A stretch of DNA of 64,000 bases from Shimia sp047124445 (GCF_047124445.1 NZ_CP138921.1:4030001-4094000), one strand, 5' to 3'; shown: positions 52,203-62,940, counted from the stretch's first letter. Notes: generated by a model from the sequence alone, not told the origin. Made by a program: numbers and translations.

Positions 52203-53494
52203 ATCGGCACCTCGGCGCGGTCCCGCGCCGTGCTGCGCCACAAAAGCCCCGCCACAAGAAGCCGCAACCCGCATGGCACGGCGGCAAAGAACAGCAGCAG
52301 GACGCCCATAGTCTCCGGCGCGCTGCCCGCGTCCCGGTCAAACCCGGCCCAGCCCAAGACCGGAAACGCCACGCCCATCAGCGCCACAAAGGCCATTTTA
52401 GAGGCCACGTTCTTGAGCGCCAGATAACTCGCCGCCTGCGAATGTCCCTGACGCTGTCCCTCCGCCGCCACAATGTCAGCCAGCAAAGACGTTGGCATCA
52501 CGCCGTCACAGGTCATGCAGGCCCCCAGCCCAAAACTGATCATTAAGACCAGCACCGTATCGCCTGCGCCCACGAGATAGACCGCCAGTACCACCGGACA
52601 GCACAGCACGATCGCAGTGATCCAGCTTTGCTGTTTGCCAATCTTCTTGGACAGGATCACCCAGACGGGCACAAACAGCGCGGTTGCCAGAAGCAGCGCC
52701 AGAAACATCGGCCCCACCAGGTCCGGCGCCTGCAGCACGTGGGTGGCAAACAGAACAAACAGACCCACGGTCATGGCATTGGCCGCCTGCACCGCAAAAA
52801 ACGCCAGCATCAATCCGCGAAACGCGCGGTTTTTCATGCAGTCCACCCAGGTTTTCCAGAGGTTGGGCCGCGCCTGTGCTGGGGGGCGGGGCTGGCGCGG
52901 TGTCCGCCACCAGAACAGCGCCAAAGCCATCGGCATCATCCCAACAAAGATCACGCCCGTCATCTGCAACGACATCCCCATCTGCCCGGCAAACACCGCA
53001 GAGGCCACCGAGGCCAGCACCGCGCCAATAATCTGGAAGATGCCTTTTGTGCCCGCGATCACAGAGCGCTCATGCGCATTGGGGGAAATCTCTAACCCAA
53101 TGCTGGAATAGGGCACATCAAAGAAGGTCACGAACAGCAGATAGGCAGAGGCGACGCAAAAGAGGTAAAGCGCGCCGACCCCGTCTGGCGGGGACAGCAG
53201 CAGCCAGACAAAGAGCAATAATCCAGGAAACCCCGCCATCATCCAAGGCACACGCGGCCCCCAGCGGCTCTGGGTGCGGTCGCTTAAGGCCCCGACCAGC
53301 GGATCGGTCACGATGTCAAAGGCCCGTCCAAACAGGAACACCGCCCCCACCGTGGCTAATCCAATGCCGAGATCAACCGCATAAAATGTCGGGACAAAGC
53401 TGACGACGGCAAAGTTCACCATCGCCAAAGGCGCCGACAACAAGCTGAAGCACAGCAGCTGCCAACCGGTCATCACCCGAGGTGATGTCTCCAT
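52199..53494 (-). CDS. MFS sugar-cation symporter (GPH/MelB-like)
   Basis: The product (431 aa) has twelve hydrophobic helices. It carries FDIVTDPLVGALSDRTQSRW followed by GPRVPWM after helix 2, the signature of the glycoside-pentoside-hexuronide:cation symporter (MelB-like) group. It probably imports a small sugar or osmolyte with Na+ or H+. The ATG at 53494 has GGAGGGGGAA upstream; the frame extends to 53518 without it. No sugar catabolic genes are adjacent. It is convergent with the TetR gene. Confidence 0.88.
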   Translation of the reverse strand: METSPRVMTGWQLLCFSLLSAPLAMVNFAVVSFVPTFYAVDLGIGLATVGAVFLFGRAFDIVTDPLVGALSDRTQSRWGPRVPWMMAGFPGLLLFVWLLLSPPDGVGALYLFCVASAYLLFVTFFDVPYSSIGLEISPNAHERSVIAGTKGIFQIIGAVLASVASAVFAGQMGMSLQMTGVIFVGMMPMALALFWWRTPRQPRPPAQARPNLWKTWVDCMKNRAFRGLMLAFFAVQAANAMTVGLFVLFATHVLQAPDLVGPMFLALLLATALFVPVWVILSKKIGKQQSWITAIVLCCPVVLAVYLVGAGDTVLVLMISFGLGACMTCDGVMPTSLLADIVAAEGQRQGHSQAASYLALKNVASKMAFVALMGVAFPVLGWAGFDRDAGSAPETMGVLLLFFAAVPCGLRLLVAGLLWRSTARDRAEVPI

Positions 53495-53617
53495 AGTTCC
53501 CCCTCCGATTTCCTCCACCTTGCATGACCTTAATACGCAAAACGCCTTTGTGGAGATGATTTTTTGGCGGAGGCCAAAGGTTGGCGGCCAGAGATCCCTC
53601 TCCCGCCGCCAGTGTGT

Positions 53618-54529
53618 TTAATGCGCCGGTTTGATAAACGTGCCGTTGCGCAGTTCGGCAAATGCCTGTTGCAACTCCGCCTGCGTGTTCATCACAATCG
53701 GCCCGTGCCAGGCCACCGGTTCCTGAATCGGCTGACCGGAAATCAGCAGAAAGCGCACGCCCTGTTCCCCGGCTTGCACAGTGACCTCGTCGCCATTGCC
53801 AAAGCGAATGAGGGTGCGGTCCCCGCTCATGTCGCGGATGTTCAGCTCCTCACCTGCCACCTCTTTCTCAAGCAGGATGCCGGTCGGCTGGCTGGCATCG
53901 GCAAAGGCGGCATCGCCTTCAAAGACGTAGGCAAAGGCGCGACGCCGTGTGTCGATGGGGAAGGTCTTTTTCACCCCCGCTGGCACGGTCACATCCAAGA
54001 ACATCGGATCGGCGGCAATGCCATCCACCGGTCCGGTTTTGCCCCAGAAGCTGCCAATGACAACGCGCACTTTGGTGCCGTCATCGTCAATGATTTCCGG
54101 GATTTCCTTGGCCTCGACGTCCTGATAGCGCGGATCGGTCATTTTCAGGTCACGCGGCAGGTTGGCCCACAGTTGAAACCCGTGGTTCACCCCATTGGCA
54201 TCTGCCGTCGGCATCTCCTGATGCAGAATCCCGCTGCCTGCGGTCATCCATTGCACATCGCCGGACTTGAGATTGCCGGTGTTGCCCAGGCTGTCCTGAT
54301 GCTCCACCGCGCCATCAATGACGTAGGTGATGGTCTCGATTCCGCGATGGGGATGCCAAGGGAAGCCCTTCTCATACATCCGGGGATCATCATTGCGGAA
54401 GTGATCCATCATCAGAAATGGATCAAGCTCCTCTGGGTCCTGAAACCCGAACACCCGATGCAAATGCACGCCTGCGCCTTCCATTGCGGCAATGGCCTTG
54501 CGTGTCTCCAAAACTGGCCTGATCGACAT
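53618..54529 (-). CDS. Pirin family protein
   Basis: The product (303 aa) is a pirin: a bicupin whose N-terminal cupin has the metal ligands in FPWHPHRGIETITY and LHQEMPTADANG, and a C-terminal cupin without clear ligands. Bacterial pirins may oxidise quercetin-like flavonoids or modulate pyruvate dehydrogenase; the role here is unknown. The ATG at 54529 has AAGGAGA seven bases upstream. It is divergent from the acyl-CoA ligase operon. Confidence 0.9.
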   Translation of the reverse strand: MSIRPVLETRKAIAAMEGAGVHLHRVFGFQDPEELDPFLMMDHFRNDDPRMYEKGFPWHPHRGIETITYVIDGAVEHQDSLGNTGNLKSGDVQWMTAGSGILHQEMPTADANGVNHGFQLWANLPRDLKMTDPRYQDVEAKEIPEIIDDDGTKVRVVIGSFWGKTGPVDGIAADPMFLDVTVPAGVKKTFPIDTRRRAFAYVFEGDAAFADASQPTGILLEKEVAGEELNIRDMSGDRTLIRFGNGDEVTVQAGEQGVRFLLISGQPIQEPVAWHGPIVMNTQAELQQAFAELRNGTFIKPAH

Positions 54530-54750
54530 GGCATGTCTCCTTTCGCCTTCCAAGATAGGGCGACAGTCGCGCCCCGACCATCGGCAGCCCCGCAACTAGA
54601 CTGTGCGCTACTGCACAGATAAGCGGTGATCCGTCACAGAGCTGTGATCCTTCGCGACGTCACGGCATTCCAAACGCAGGCTTTTGAAATCTCGAAACTT
54701 GCGCGTAACGTACTCAGGCGAACAGACACTCATTGGCAGGGGAGGGCCAA

Positions 54751-56376
54751 ATGCAAGGGTCCATGATGATGCGTCCGCTGAAGATTGCGGACATTCTAAG
54801 CTACGCGGCAGAAATCCACTCGGAGGGGGAGGTGGTTTCGGTCCGCACCGAAGGCGACATTCACCGCCAAACCTATGCCCAAACCGCCAAACGTGTGGCG
54901 CAGTTGGCGCATGGGCTCAACGCGCAGGGGCTGAAGCTTGGCGATCGCATCGCCACGCTGGCGTGGAATGGCTACCGCCACCTCGAGCTGTACTATGCCA
55001 TCTCTGGTGCAGGCGGCGTCTGCCACACCATCAACCCGCGCTTGTCGGCTGAGCAGATGACCTACATCGTCAACCACGCCAATGACACCATGCTGTTTGT
55101 CGACCTGACCTTTGTGCCCATCGTCGACGCGCTGCGCGGCCAGTGGCCGGACGGTCTCAAGGTCGTGGTGATGACCGATCGGGCGCATATGCCCGACGGC
55201 GATTACCTCTGCTACGAAGAGTTGCTGGACGGCCAGCCGGAGCATTTCGACTGGCCTGATCTGCCCGAAGATACCGCCGCAGGTCTGTGCTACACCTCCG
55301 GCACCACAGGCAATCCCAAGGGCACGCTCTACACCCACCGCTCCACCGTGTTGCACGCCATGATGGTTGGCCTCTCGCTGCCCGCTGCGCTGCAACCGGG
55401 CAAACGTATCCTGCCGGTTGTCCCGCTGTTCCATGTCAACGCCTGGGGCCTGCCTTATGCCGCGCCTCTCACCGGCGCGTCCTTGATTTTCCCCGGCGGC
55501 GCTCTCGATGGCGCCAGCCTCTTCAAGCTGATGGATGACGAGAAAGTCTATTCGGCCTGGGGGGTGCCCACCGTCTGGTTAGGCCTGCAAGGCGAAATTG
55601 CCAACCAAGGCCGCATGCCCGAGGGCCTCGGAGACATGGTTGTTGGCGGCTCTGCCGCGCCAGCTTCGATGATCCAATATTTTGAAGAAGGCGGCGTGAA
55701 CGTCTGTCACGCCTGGGGCATGACCGAAATGTCGCCCATCGGCACCCAAGGCAATCTGCCAGATCATCTCGACAGCAAGCCAATGGCCGAACGCATCGCC
55801 ATCAAATCCAAACAAGGCCGCCGTGTCTTTGGCGTCGATCTCAAAATTGTCGACGAGGACGGCAACCGCCTGCCGCATGATGGAGAGGTCGCGGGCGAGC
55901 TTTATGTGCGCGGCAACGCCATCACCTCTGGCTACTTTGAAAACGAAGAGGCCAATGCCACCGCCTTTGACGCCGAGGGCTGGTTTGGCACCGGCGACGT
56001 GGCCACCATTGACGCCAACGGCTATCTCACCATCACCGACCGCGCCAAGGACCTGATCAAATCCGGCGGGGAATGGATTTCGTCGCTTGATCTGGAAAAC
56101 ACCGTCATGGCCCATCCCAAGGTCGCCAACTGCGCGGTGATCGCCGTGGCGCACCCCAAATGGGACGAACGCCCGCTGCTGGTGGTGGTGCCGTCTCCCG
56201 AAGGCAAACCCGAGGCCAGCGAGTTGATGGACCTGCTGCTGGAGCACTTCGCCAAGTGGCAGCTGCCGGACGATGTAGTGTTTGTAGACGAACTGCCGCT
56301 CACCGCCACCGGCAAAGTCTCCAAGCTCACGCTGCGCAAACAGTTTGCAGATCACAAGCTGCCAGATATGGCCTGA
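54751..56376 (+). CDS. Fatty acyl-CoA / acyl-CoA ligase (AMP-forming)
   Basis: The product (541 aa) belongs to the adenylate-forming ligase family. The phosphate-binding loop is YTSGTTGNPKG near residue 181, the adenylate motif is CHAWGMTEMSP, and the hinge region reads GWFGTGDVATIDANGYL then ITDRAKDLIKSGGEWIS. The C-terminal Lys is in TATGKVSKL. Overall it resembles medium-chain and 3-methylmercaptopropionate CoA ligases (DmdB-like), so a short or medium acid is likely. GGGGAGGG precedes the ATG at 54751. It leads a tight operon; the next gene begins four bases after the stop. Confidence 0.9.
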   Translation: MQGSMMMRPLKIADILSYAAEIHSEGEVVSVRTEGDIHRQTYAQTAKRVAQLAHGLNAQGLKLGDRIATLAWNGYRHLELYYAISGAGGVCHTINPRLSAEQMTYIVNHANDTMLFVDLTFVPIVDALRGQWPDGLKVVVMTDRAHMPDGDYLCYEELLDGQPEHFDWPDLPEDTAAGLCYTSGTTGNPKGTLYTHRSTVLHAMMVGLSLPAALQPGKRILPVVPLFHVNAWGLPYAAPLTGASLIFPGGALDGASLFKLMDDEKVYSAWGVPTVWLGLQGEIANQGRMPEGLGDMVVGGSAAPASMIQYFEEGGVNVCHAWGMTEMSPIGTQGNLPDHLDSKPMAERIAIKSKQGRRVFGVDLKIVDEDGNRLPHDGEVAGELYVRGNAITSGYFENEEANATAFDAEGWFGTGDVATIDANGYLTITDRAKDLIKSGGEWISSLDLENTVMAHPKVANCAVIAVAHPKWDERPLLVVVPSPEGKPEASELMDLLLEHFAKWQLPDDVVFVDELPLTATGKVSKLTLRKQFADHKLPDMA

Positions 56377-56379
56377 GCC

Positions 56380-57270
56380 TTGCGCAGCGATACCTTGAAA
56401 ATCGCCGGCCATGACTTCCACGTGATGGTGGCCGGCGATCCCTCTAAGCCTGCGATCCTGATGCTGCACGGCTTCCCGGAATACTCCGGTGCCTTTGCCG
56501 AGCTCATTGCGCAGCTGGAAGAGGAGTACTTCTGCATCGCCCCGGATCAGCGCGGCTACGGCCAAAGTTGGCGGCCCGCCGAGGTAGACCACTACGCTGC
56601 CTCCAAGCTGGTTGGCGATGCGCTTGCCGTGCTCGACCACTACAGTCCCGACGCCCCCATCGCGGCTGTCCTCGGTCATGACTGGGGCGCGGCCGTGGCC
56701 TACGGCTTGGCCTTCCGCTATCCCGACCGCCTGCAAAAGCTGATTGTCGCCAACGGCGTGCACCCGATCCCCTTTCAACGCGCTCTGGCCGCAGGGGGTG
56801 CGCAATCGGAAGCCAGCCAATACATCAACTGGCTGCGTGCTGAGGGCTCTGAGGACAAACTCGCAGCCAACGACCACGCCCGCATGTTGGGCATCTTCTC
56901 CAAACATATGAACATGTCCTGGATGACGCCGGAGAAGCTTGCCGCTTATCAAACTGCCTGGGGGGATGCCGATCACATCCGTGGCATGGTCAATTGGTAC
57001 CGCGCCTCGTTCCTCAAGGTGGCCGCTCCCGGCGTGCCCTTGTCAAGGGAAGTCCTACCCAACCTGCCGCCCCATCTGTTGCATGTGCCGATGCCCCACC
57101 TATTGCTCTGGGGCGAGAACGACACAGCACTGCTGCCGGAGTGTTACGCGGGGCTCGAAGATCACTGCGCCGATCTTACCCTGCAAACCATCCCGGAGGC
57201 CGATCACTGGCTTCTGCACCAAAAGACCGCTGAAATTGCCCGGCACATCCGCAAGTTCCTTGCGCCATAA
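56380..57270 (+). CDS. Alpha/beta hydrolase, epoxide hydrolase / haloacid dehalogenase-like
   Basis: The product (296 aa) has the oxyanion motif HGFPEY, the nucleophile elbow GHDWGA with Asp near residue 101 instead of Ser, a GENDTAL acid region and a C-terminal His in EADHWLLHQK. The Asp nucleophile places it with epoxide hydrolases and fluoroacetate/haloalkane dehalogenases rather than esterases. The TTG at 56380 gives the first in-frame start, four bases after the ligase stop; TTG at 56395 is an alternative. A cap domain of about 80 residues precedes the last strands. A palindrome follows at 57293. Confidence 0.83.
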   Translation: MRSDTLKIAGHDFHVMVAGDPSKPAILMLHGFPEYSGAFAELIAQLEEEYFCIAPDQRGYGQSWRPAEVDHYAASKLVGDALAVLDHYSPDAPIAAVLGHDWGAAVAYGLAFRYPDRLQKLIVANGVHPIPFQRALAAGGAQSEASQYINWLRAEGSEDKLAANDHARMLGIFSKHMNMSWMTPEKLAAYQTAWGDADHIRGMVNWYRASFLKVAAPGVPLSREVLPNLPPHLLHVPMPHLLLWGENDTALLPECYAGLEDHCADLTLQTIPEADHWLLHQKTAEIARHIRKFLAP

Positions 57271-57292
57271 CCGCTTTCTCTTTCTCCAAATA

Positions 57293-57305
57293 CCTCCGCC
57301 GGAGG
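57293..57305. repeat. CCTCCGCCGGAGG palindrome, REP-like
   Basis: CCTCCG-C-CGGAGG is a perfect 13-base palindrome within CTCCAAATACCTCCGCCGGA, and a degenerate partner CCTCCGCAGAGG follows at about 57334. It sits in the gap between two genes of the acyl-CoA run and resembles short extragenic palindromes common in roseobacters, but genome-wide counts are needed. Confidence 0.55.
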
Positions 57306-57436
57306 CTCCCTAAAGCCGCCGCGCAGACCAACCCTCCGCAGAGGCTCCCCCAAAGTGACGTCATGTTACTTTGCCAGCTTCTTGCTTGAGCGCCCCGCGC
57401 GCGGCCTTATCCTGACACCAACAACAGGAGTGTCTC

Positions 57437-58426
57437 ATGTCTGGTGACAGCCACCTTCCAAAGGCCCTACAAGGTCTGCGCATCCCCGCAGTTGCGTCGC
57501 CTTTGTTCATCATTTCCGTACCCGCGCTGGTCATTGCCCAGTGTAAGGCAGGCATCATCGGCAGCTTCCCAGCGCTTAACGCCCGCGAAGGCGAGGGCGA
57601 ACACCCTCTGCTGGACACCTGGCTGACAGAAATCCGTGAAGAGCTGGACCGCCACAACCAAGAAAATCCGGACCGCCCTGCCGCGCCCTTTGCGGTCAAC
57701 CAGATCGTGCACCGCTCCAACACGCGGCTCGAGCGTGACATCGAGCTGTGTCACAAACACAAGGTCCCCATCTGGATCACATCCCTTGGCGCGCGTGTGG
57801 AGGTCAACGACGCGGCCCATGATTGCGGCGGCATTGCCCTGCACGACATCATCAACAACAAGTTTGCCAAAAAGGCGATCGAGAAAGGCGCGGACGGCCT
57901 CATCGCCGTGGCCGCAGGCGCTGGCGGCCATGCTGGCCCGCAAAGCCCGCTGGCTCTCATTAGTGAAATCCGCGAGTGGTTTGACGGACCTTTGCTGCTG
58001 TCAGGTTCCATTGGCACCGGTGCATCCCTCTTGGCGGCACAAGCCATGGGGGCCGACCTCGGCTACATCGGCTCGCCTTTTATCGCCACGGAAGAAGCCA
58101 ACGCCGTACAAGGCTACAAAGACATGATTGTCGACAGCGGCGCCGAAGACATCGTCTATTCGTCCCTGTTTACCGGCGTGTCCGGAAACTACCTCAAAGG
58201 CTCTGTGACCAACGCGGGCATGGACCCGGACAATTTGCCCGACGGAGACGTGAAAACGATGGACTTTGGCGGCGACCGCGAAAAACCTAAGGCATGGAAA
58301 ACCATCTGGGGCTCCGGCCAAGGCATTGGCGCTGTGAAGGAAGTCACCAAAACTGTCGATCTGGTTGACCGTCTGGAGCGAGAATATATCGCTGCCTGGG
58401 AGCGCCTTCAGGATCGCATGAAATGA
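57437..58426 (+). CDS. NAD(P)H-dependent flavin oxidoreductase, nitronate monooxygenase family
   Basis: The product (329 aa) is a TIM-barrel FMN protein of the nitronate monooxygenase/2-nitropropane dioxygenase family. It starts with RIPAVASPLFIISVPALVIA and has the FMN-phosphate motif AGAGGHAGPQSPLALI near residue 160 and LLSGSIGTGASLLAAQAMGA. In the operon context it may act as an enoyl reductase-like or nitronate-detoxifying enzyme. AGGAG precedes the ATG. It overlaps the next gene by four bases (ATGA). Confidence 0.87.
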   Translation: MSGDSHLPKALQGLRIPAVASPLFIISVPALVIAQCKAGIIGSFPALNAREGEGEHPLLDTWLTEIREELDRHNQENPDRPAAPFAVNQIVHRSNTRLERDIELCHKHKVPIWITSLGARVEVNDAAHDCGGIALHDIINNKFAKKAIEKGADGLIAVAAGAGGHAGPQSPLALISEIREWFDGPLLLSGSIGTGASLLAAQAMGADLGYIGSPFIATEEANAVQGYKDMIVDSGAEDIVYSSLFTGVSGNYLKGSVTNAGMDPDNLPDGDVKTMDFGGDREKPKAWKTIWGSGQGIGAVKEVTKTVDLVDRLEREYIAAWERLQDRMK

Positions 58427-59094
58427 GCCAAATGTTCCACCTCATCCGCCACGCGCAAGCCAGCTTTGGTGCGGCTGATTATGACAACCTGTCTGACCTC
58501 GGCCATCGACAGAGCCAAGCGCTGGGCGCGGCGCTCAAACGCCAGGGTGTGAGGCCGGACGCGGTGTTCATTGGCGCGCAAAAACGCCATCGCCAAACCT
58601 GGGAAGGCATCGAAAGCGCGCTGGGCACCGGGCTTGCGCCGATTGTCGTGCCGGGGTGGAACGAATTTGACTTTGGCGGGCTGCTCGAAGCCCGCTACGC
58701 CAACCGAGATGACAAACCGGCCGGGTTGCATGACGATCGCAAAACCCACTTCCGCATCTTGCGTGACACGGTGATCGAATGGCAACGCGGTGAGATCGAA
58801 AACCCACCGGAAAGCTTTGCCGCCTTCACAGACCGCGTGCGAGAAGCCCGCGCCATTGTGGCCGCGTCCGGCGCAAAAACGCCCCTCGCGGTCAGCTCCG
58901 GCGGTGCCATCGGACGCACCATTGCCGACGTGCTGGACGCGCCTGCAGAACAGATGATCCTGCTACAGTTGCAGGTCAAAAACTGCGCCGTGGCCCGGCT
59001 GGTCATGGCCAAGGGCCATACATGGCTCAACGGGTTTAACGAAACCCCACACATTGACGGCAGCAACCAAGACGAGATGCTGACTTACAGCTAA
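58423..59094 (+). CDS. Histidine phosphatase family protein
   Basis: The product (223 aa) begins MSQMFHLIRHAQASFG, with the RHAQ form of the catalytic RHG motif, and has the second catalytic region around SSGGAIGRT. It is a phosphoglycerate-mutase-like phosphatase. Its ATGA overlap with the upstream gene and the nearby kinase-like gene downstream suggest joint function, perhaps removing a phosphate added by that kinase. The substrate is unproven. Confidence 0.87.
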   Translation: MSQMFHLIRHAQASFGAADYDNLSDLGHRQSQALGAALKRQGVRPDAVFIGAQKRHRQTWEGIESALGTGLAPIVVPGWNEFDFGGLLEARYANRDDKPAGLHDDRKTHFRILRDTVIEWQRGEIENPPESFAAFTDRVREARAIVAASGAKTPLAVSSGGAIGRTIADVLDAPAEQMILLQLQVKNCAVARLVMAKGHTWLNGFNETPHIDGSNQDEMLTYS

Positions 59095-59118
59095 CGTGGA
59101 TCTGGGGAGGAGACACCG

Positions 59119-60136
<1,018 letters not shown>

Positions 60137-60144
<8 letters not shown>

Positions 60145-60922
60145 GATGTTTCAGGATAAGCTGGTGATGATCACTGGCGCCGCCAGTGGGTTTGGCGCGC
60201 TGGCGGCCGAAAACTTCGCCGAGCAAGGTGCAACACTTGGCCTGTCGGACATCAACGCAGACAAACTTGCCGCCGTGGCGGGTGGCCTGCGTGCCAAAGG
60301 TGTCGAAGTGGTCGCGGATCAGGTAGATGTCGCCGATGAAGCCCAAGTGGCCGCCCATGTCGCCAACATCGCCGAGACCTTCGGCACCCTCGATATTGGC
60401 ATCAACAACGCAGGTATCGGTCACGATGTGCGACCGCTGCAATTCCTCACCACCGAGGACTTCGATCTGATGATGAACGTGAACGCCAAAGGCGTGTTCC
60501 TCTGCATGAAACATCAGATTCCGTTGATGCAAAAGGCTGGCAGCGGCGCGATACTCAACGTGGCCTCCGCCGCTGGGCTTGTCGGCTCCGGCCATCTGTC
60601 ACTCTATTCCGCTGCCAAACACGCCGTCGTGGGTTTAACCAAGGCGGCGGCAGACGAAAACGCCACGCGCGGTATCCGCGTGAACGCCATCTGTCCCTCC
60701 TTCTCGGCGACGCCTATGGTAGACGAGATGGCGGACATCGTGGGTGAGCGCTCTGGTCTGAGCCGCGAAGACGCCATGACCCACATCGCCAGCCGCGTGC
60801 CCATGCGCCGGGTATCCAAACCCGAAGAGGTGGTGCAGGCGATGTTGTGGATCAATGCGCCCGAGAATAGCTTTATGACCGGACAGGCGATTGCGATTGA
60901 CGGTGGTTTAACCGCGGTGTGA
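60137..60922 (+). CDS. Short-chain dehydrogenase/reductase
   Basis: The product (261 aa) is a classical SDR. TGAASGFG (about 13-20) binds NAD(P), NNAG is the core motif, and the catalytic Tyr/Lys lie in YSAAK near residue 157. The conserved C-terminal Gly-rich end is TGQAIAIDGG. I choose the GTG at 60137 because GGAGG lies nine bases upstream and the gene overlaps the kinase end by eight bases; an ATG at 60146 is further from that site. It follows the kinase as SDR LvaD follows LvaA in levulinate operons, so it may oxidise a 3-hydroxyacyl-CoA. Confidence 0.9.
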
Positions 60923-60950
60923 TTGCCTTAACATAGGGCGAAGCCTGCCT

Positions 60951-60985
60951 GGGCTGGCGCGAATGCGCCTGCCAATGGGTAGCCC
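60951..60985. repeat. Imperfect hairpin between SDR and thioesterase genes
   Basis: GGGCT/AGCCC (60951-60955 and 60981-60985) flank a tighter GGCGC-GAAT-GCGCC stem (60956-60969), with an 11-base one-sided bulge. It lies 28 bases after the SDR stop and could end or stabilise the upstream message; no T-tract follows. Confidence 0.4.
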
Positions 60986-61011
60986 GGCGATGCCGAGCGA
61001 AACAGATTTAG

Positions 61012-61443
61012 ATGGACCAACTCATGACCCACGCCCCACTCGACCCCGCTTTGGACGAAGCCCCTTACGAGCTGCAAAAACATCTCGGGTTTGAGCTCAC
61101 CCATTGGGACACAGACTACGCCCGGCTCGCGTTGCCGATTGCGCCACACCTGATGAACCGCGCGGGCATTCCCCACGGCGGCATCTACGCGACGCTCCTG
61201 GATACGGTCATGGGCTTTGCAGGCTGCTTCACCGGCACGCAAGATCACAAGAAACTGGCCCTCACGCTTTCGCTGACCACCAATTTCTTGAGCCGCCCCA
61301 AAGGCAAAGGCCTCATCGCCGAAGGCTGGCGCACGGGCGGGGGCGCCAAGACCTTCTTTGCCGAAGGCACCATCACGGACGAGACCGGTGAGGTCATTGC
61401 CCGCGGCTCAGGCGCCTTCAAGTACCGCGCAACAACGCTTTAG
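61012..61443 (+). CDS. PaaI-family hotdog thioesterase
   Basis: The product (143 aa) has the hotdog fold signature MNRAGIPHGGIYATLLDTVMG (HGG with a following catalytic Asp) and the central strand LTLSLTTNFLSRP. PaaI-type thioesterases release free acids from acyl-CoA or aryl-CoA, often to rescue CoA from dead-end adducts. The ATG at 61012 is the first start; an ATG at 61024 is also possible and neither has a clear ribosome-binding site. Its stop overlaps the convergent gene by four bases. Confidence 0.88.
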   Translation: MDQLMTHAPLDPALDEAPYELQKHLGFELTHWDTDYARLALPIAPHLMNRAGIPHGGIYATLLDTVMGFAGCFTGTQDHKKLALTLSLTTNFLSRPKGKGLIAEGWRTGGGAKTFFAEGTITDETGEVIARGSGAFKYRATTL

Positions 61444-62846
61444 CTTGCCATCGCTGTTTGCGGTTCAAGGTCCCAGCTGCGCGCCAGTTCGGCCACAGAC
61501 GCCAGGATATAGTTCACGGTTTCATCCGTCATCAACACGCTCAAGTTCAGACGTACAAATCCGGGTTTGGATGTGCCTGGCCCTTGCAGGATATCGTCAC
61601 GAATGACCGAGGACTGATCGTCGCCAATCTTTAGCAGTTCATGCACATAAGGTCCGGCGCAGGAACACCCGCCGCGCGCCTGAATGCCATATTGCTCGGA
61701 CAACGCGCGGGTGAAGGCGTTGTGGTCAATGCGCTCGCCATAGGCATTGAGCGGCACAAACGACAGGATTGGCAGGCGCTCTTTGCGCTCCGGTGCCAAA
61801 ATCCGCAGCCTTGGTTCGTTTTCCCAAGCGGCAAAGGCCCGCGCGGTCAGCACAACATTGCGCGCCGCCATCGCCTCTTGGCCAATCACCTCTTTCACCT
61901 TGAGCGCCAGCGCCACACGAATGTCTCCCACCACATTTGGCGTGCCCCCTTCTTCGCGCTGCTCCAGTTTGGTCACATAGTCATGCTGATGCGCGTTCAC
62001 AAAAGCCACGGTGCCGCCACCCGGACGATAGGGCACACGGGCACAGGCCAGCTCCTCGCGCATCACCAGCACACCGCTCGCACCGGGGCCGCCAATGCAC
62101 TTGTGCGGTGAAAACACCAGCGCGTCGATCTCTACCCCCTCAACCGGTGTCATCTGCATCGGCAAATAAGGCCCGCCCCCGGCATAGTCCCACGCCATGA
62201 TCCCCCCATGGTGTTTGACCAGCCGGGTCAGCGCCGCCACATCCGTGCATACCCCTGTCACATTGGCCGCAGCGCTGAGCGCCACGATCACACGGCCTGT
62301 GGCCCCCCGCTCCGTGAGCAGCTGGGTCAGAATTTTGCGGTCCGGGCCAGGCAGATCGCCCTCCGGCACTTCGATCACATCCGCACCGCTTTCACGCCAC
62401 GGCAGCAGGTTGGAATGGTGCTCGTAAGGGCCCACAAGAACAGTATCGCCAGCGCCGACGCCCATCAGATGCATCAACTGGTTCAGACCGGTTGTCGCAC
62501 CGGAACCGGAGAAAATCACCGCATGTTCGCCAGCCCGCGCGCCGCAATGCTCCCGCACAACCTCCCGCGCCCCTTCACGCAACGCCCCCATGCGCGCACC
62601 ACAGAAGGACGCATCGGTGTGGGTGTTGGCGTAGAACGGCAGGACCTCTTCCATGACAAACATCTCCACCTGACGCAGCGCCCGCCCAGAGGCGACATAA
62701 TCCGCATAGACCAGCTTCTTTGGGCCGGTTGGGGTGTCAATGAGCGCCTCACCCCCAATCAATCCGGTCCGCAGGAACTCTTGCGGATCCTTCGCGGTCT
62801 TCAGCGTGTTGGCAAATGTCTCAAAAGGGGCGGTCAGATTGGTCAT
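61440..62846 (-). CDS. Class V aminotransferase / cysteine-desulfurase-like PLP enzyme
   Basis: The product (468 aa) has the class V aminotransferase fold. YADYVASGRALRQVEMFV opens the domain, SGSGATTGLNQLMHL binds PLP phosphate, and the PLP-binding Lys lies in SPHKCIGGPGASGVL near residue 248. A Cys-rich loop RGGCSCAGP near residue 393 sits where cysteine desulfurases carry their catalytic Cys. It may desulfurate cysteine or a related compound, but other class V reactions are possible. The ATG at 62846 has GAGGAC upstream; an ATG four codons earlier also exists. It is divergent from an Lrp regulator. Confidence 0.85.
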   Translation of the reverse strand: MTNLTAPFETFANTLKTAKDPQEFLRTGLIGGEALIDTPTGPKKLVYADYVASGRALRQVEMFVMEEVLPFYANTHTDASFCGARMGALREGAREVVREHCGARAGEHAVIFSGSGATTGLNQLMHLMGVGAGDTVLVGPYEHHSNLLPWRESGADVIEVPEGDLPGPDRKILTQLLTERGATGRVIVALSAAANVTGVCTDVAALTRLVKHHGGIMAWDYAGGGPYLPMQMTPVEGVEIDALVFSPHKCIGGPGASGVLVMREELACARVPYRPGGGTVAFVNAHQHDYVTKLEQREEGGTPNVVGDIRVALALKVKEVIGQEAMAARNVVLTARAFAAWENEPRLRILAPERKERLPILSFVPLNAYGERIDHNAFTRALSEQYGIQARGGCSCAGPYVHELLKIGDDQSSVIRDDILQGPGTSKPGFVRLNLSVLMTDETVNYILASVAELARSWDLEPQTAMAS

Positions 62847-62887
62847 TTTTGTCCTCATGCGCGTCTTGAGGGGATGTTAGCCCTATC

Positions 62888-62902
62888 GAAATAGATATTT
62901 TC
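62888..62902. promoter_or_regulatory. Candidate Lrp-type operator between divergent genes
   Basis: GAAATAGATATTTTC is an AT-rich, near-perfect 15-base palindrome in the 94-base gap between the PLP enzyme and the Lrp gene. It resembles an Lrp/AsnC box (paired TTTC/GAAA arms) and would control both divergent starts. Confidence 0.55.
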
Positions 62903-62940
62903 TCCCTTTCTCATCGCCAAAGGGGTAATTTTGTGGTTAT

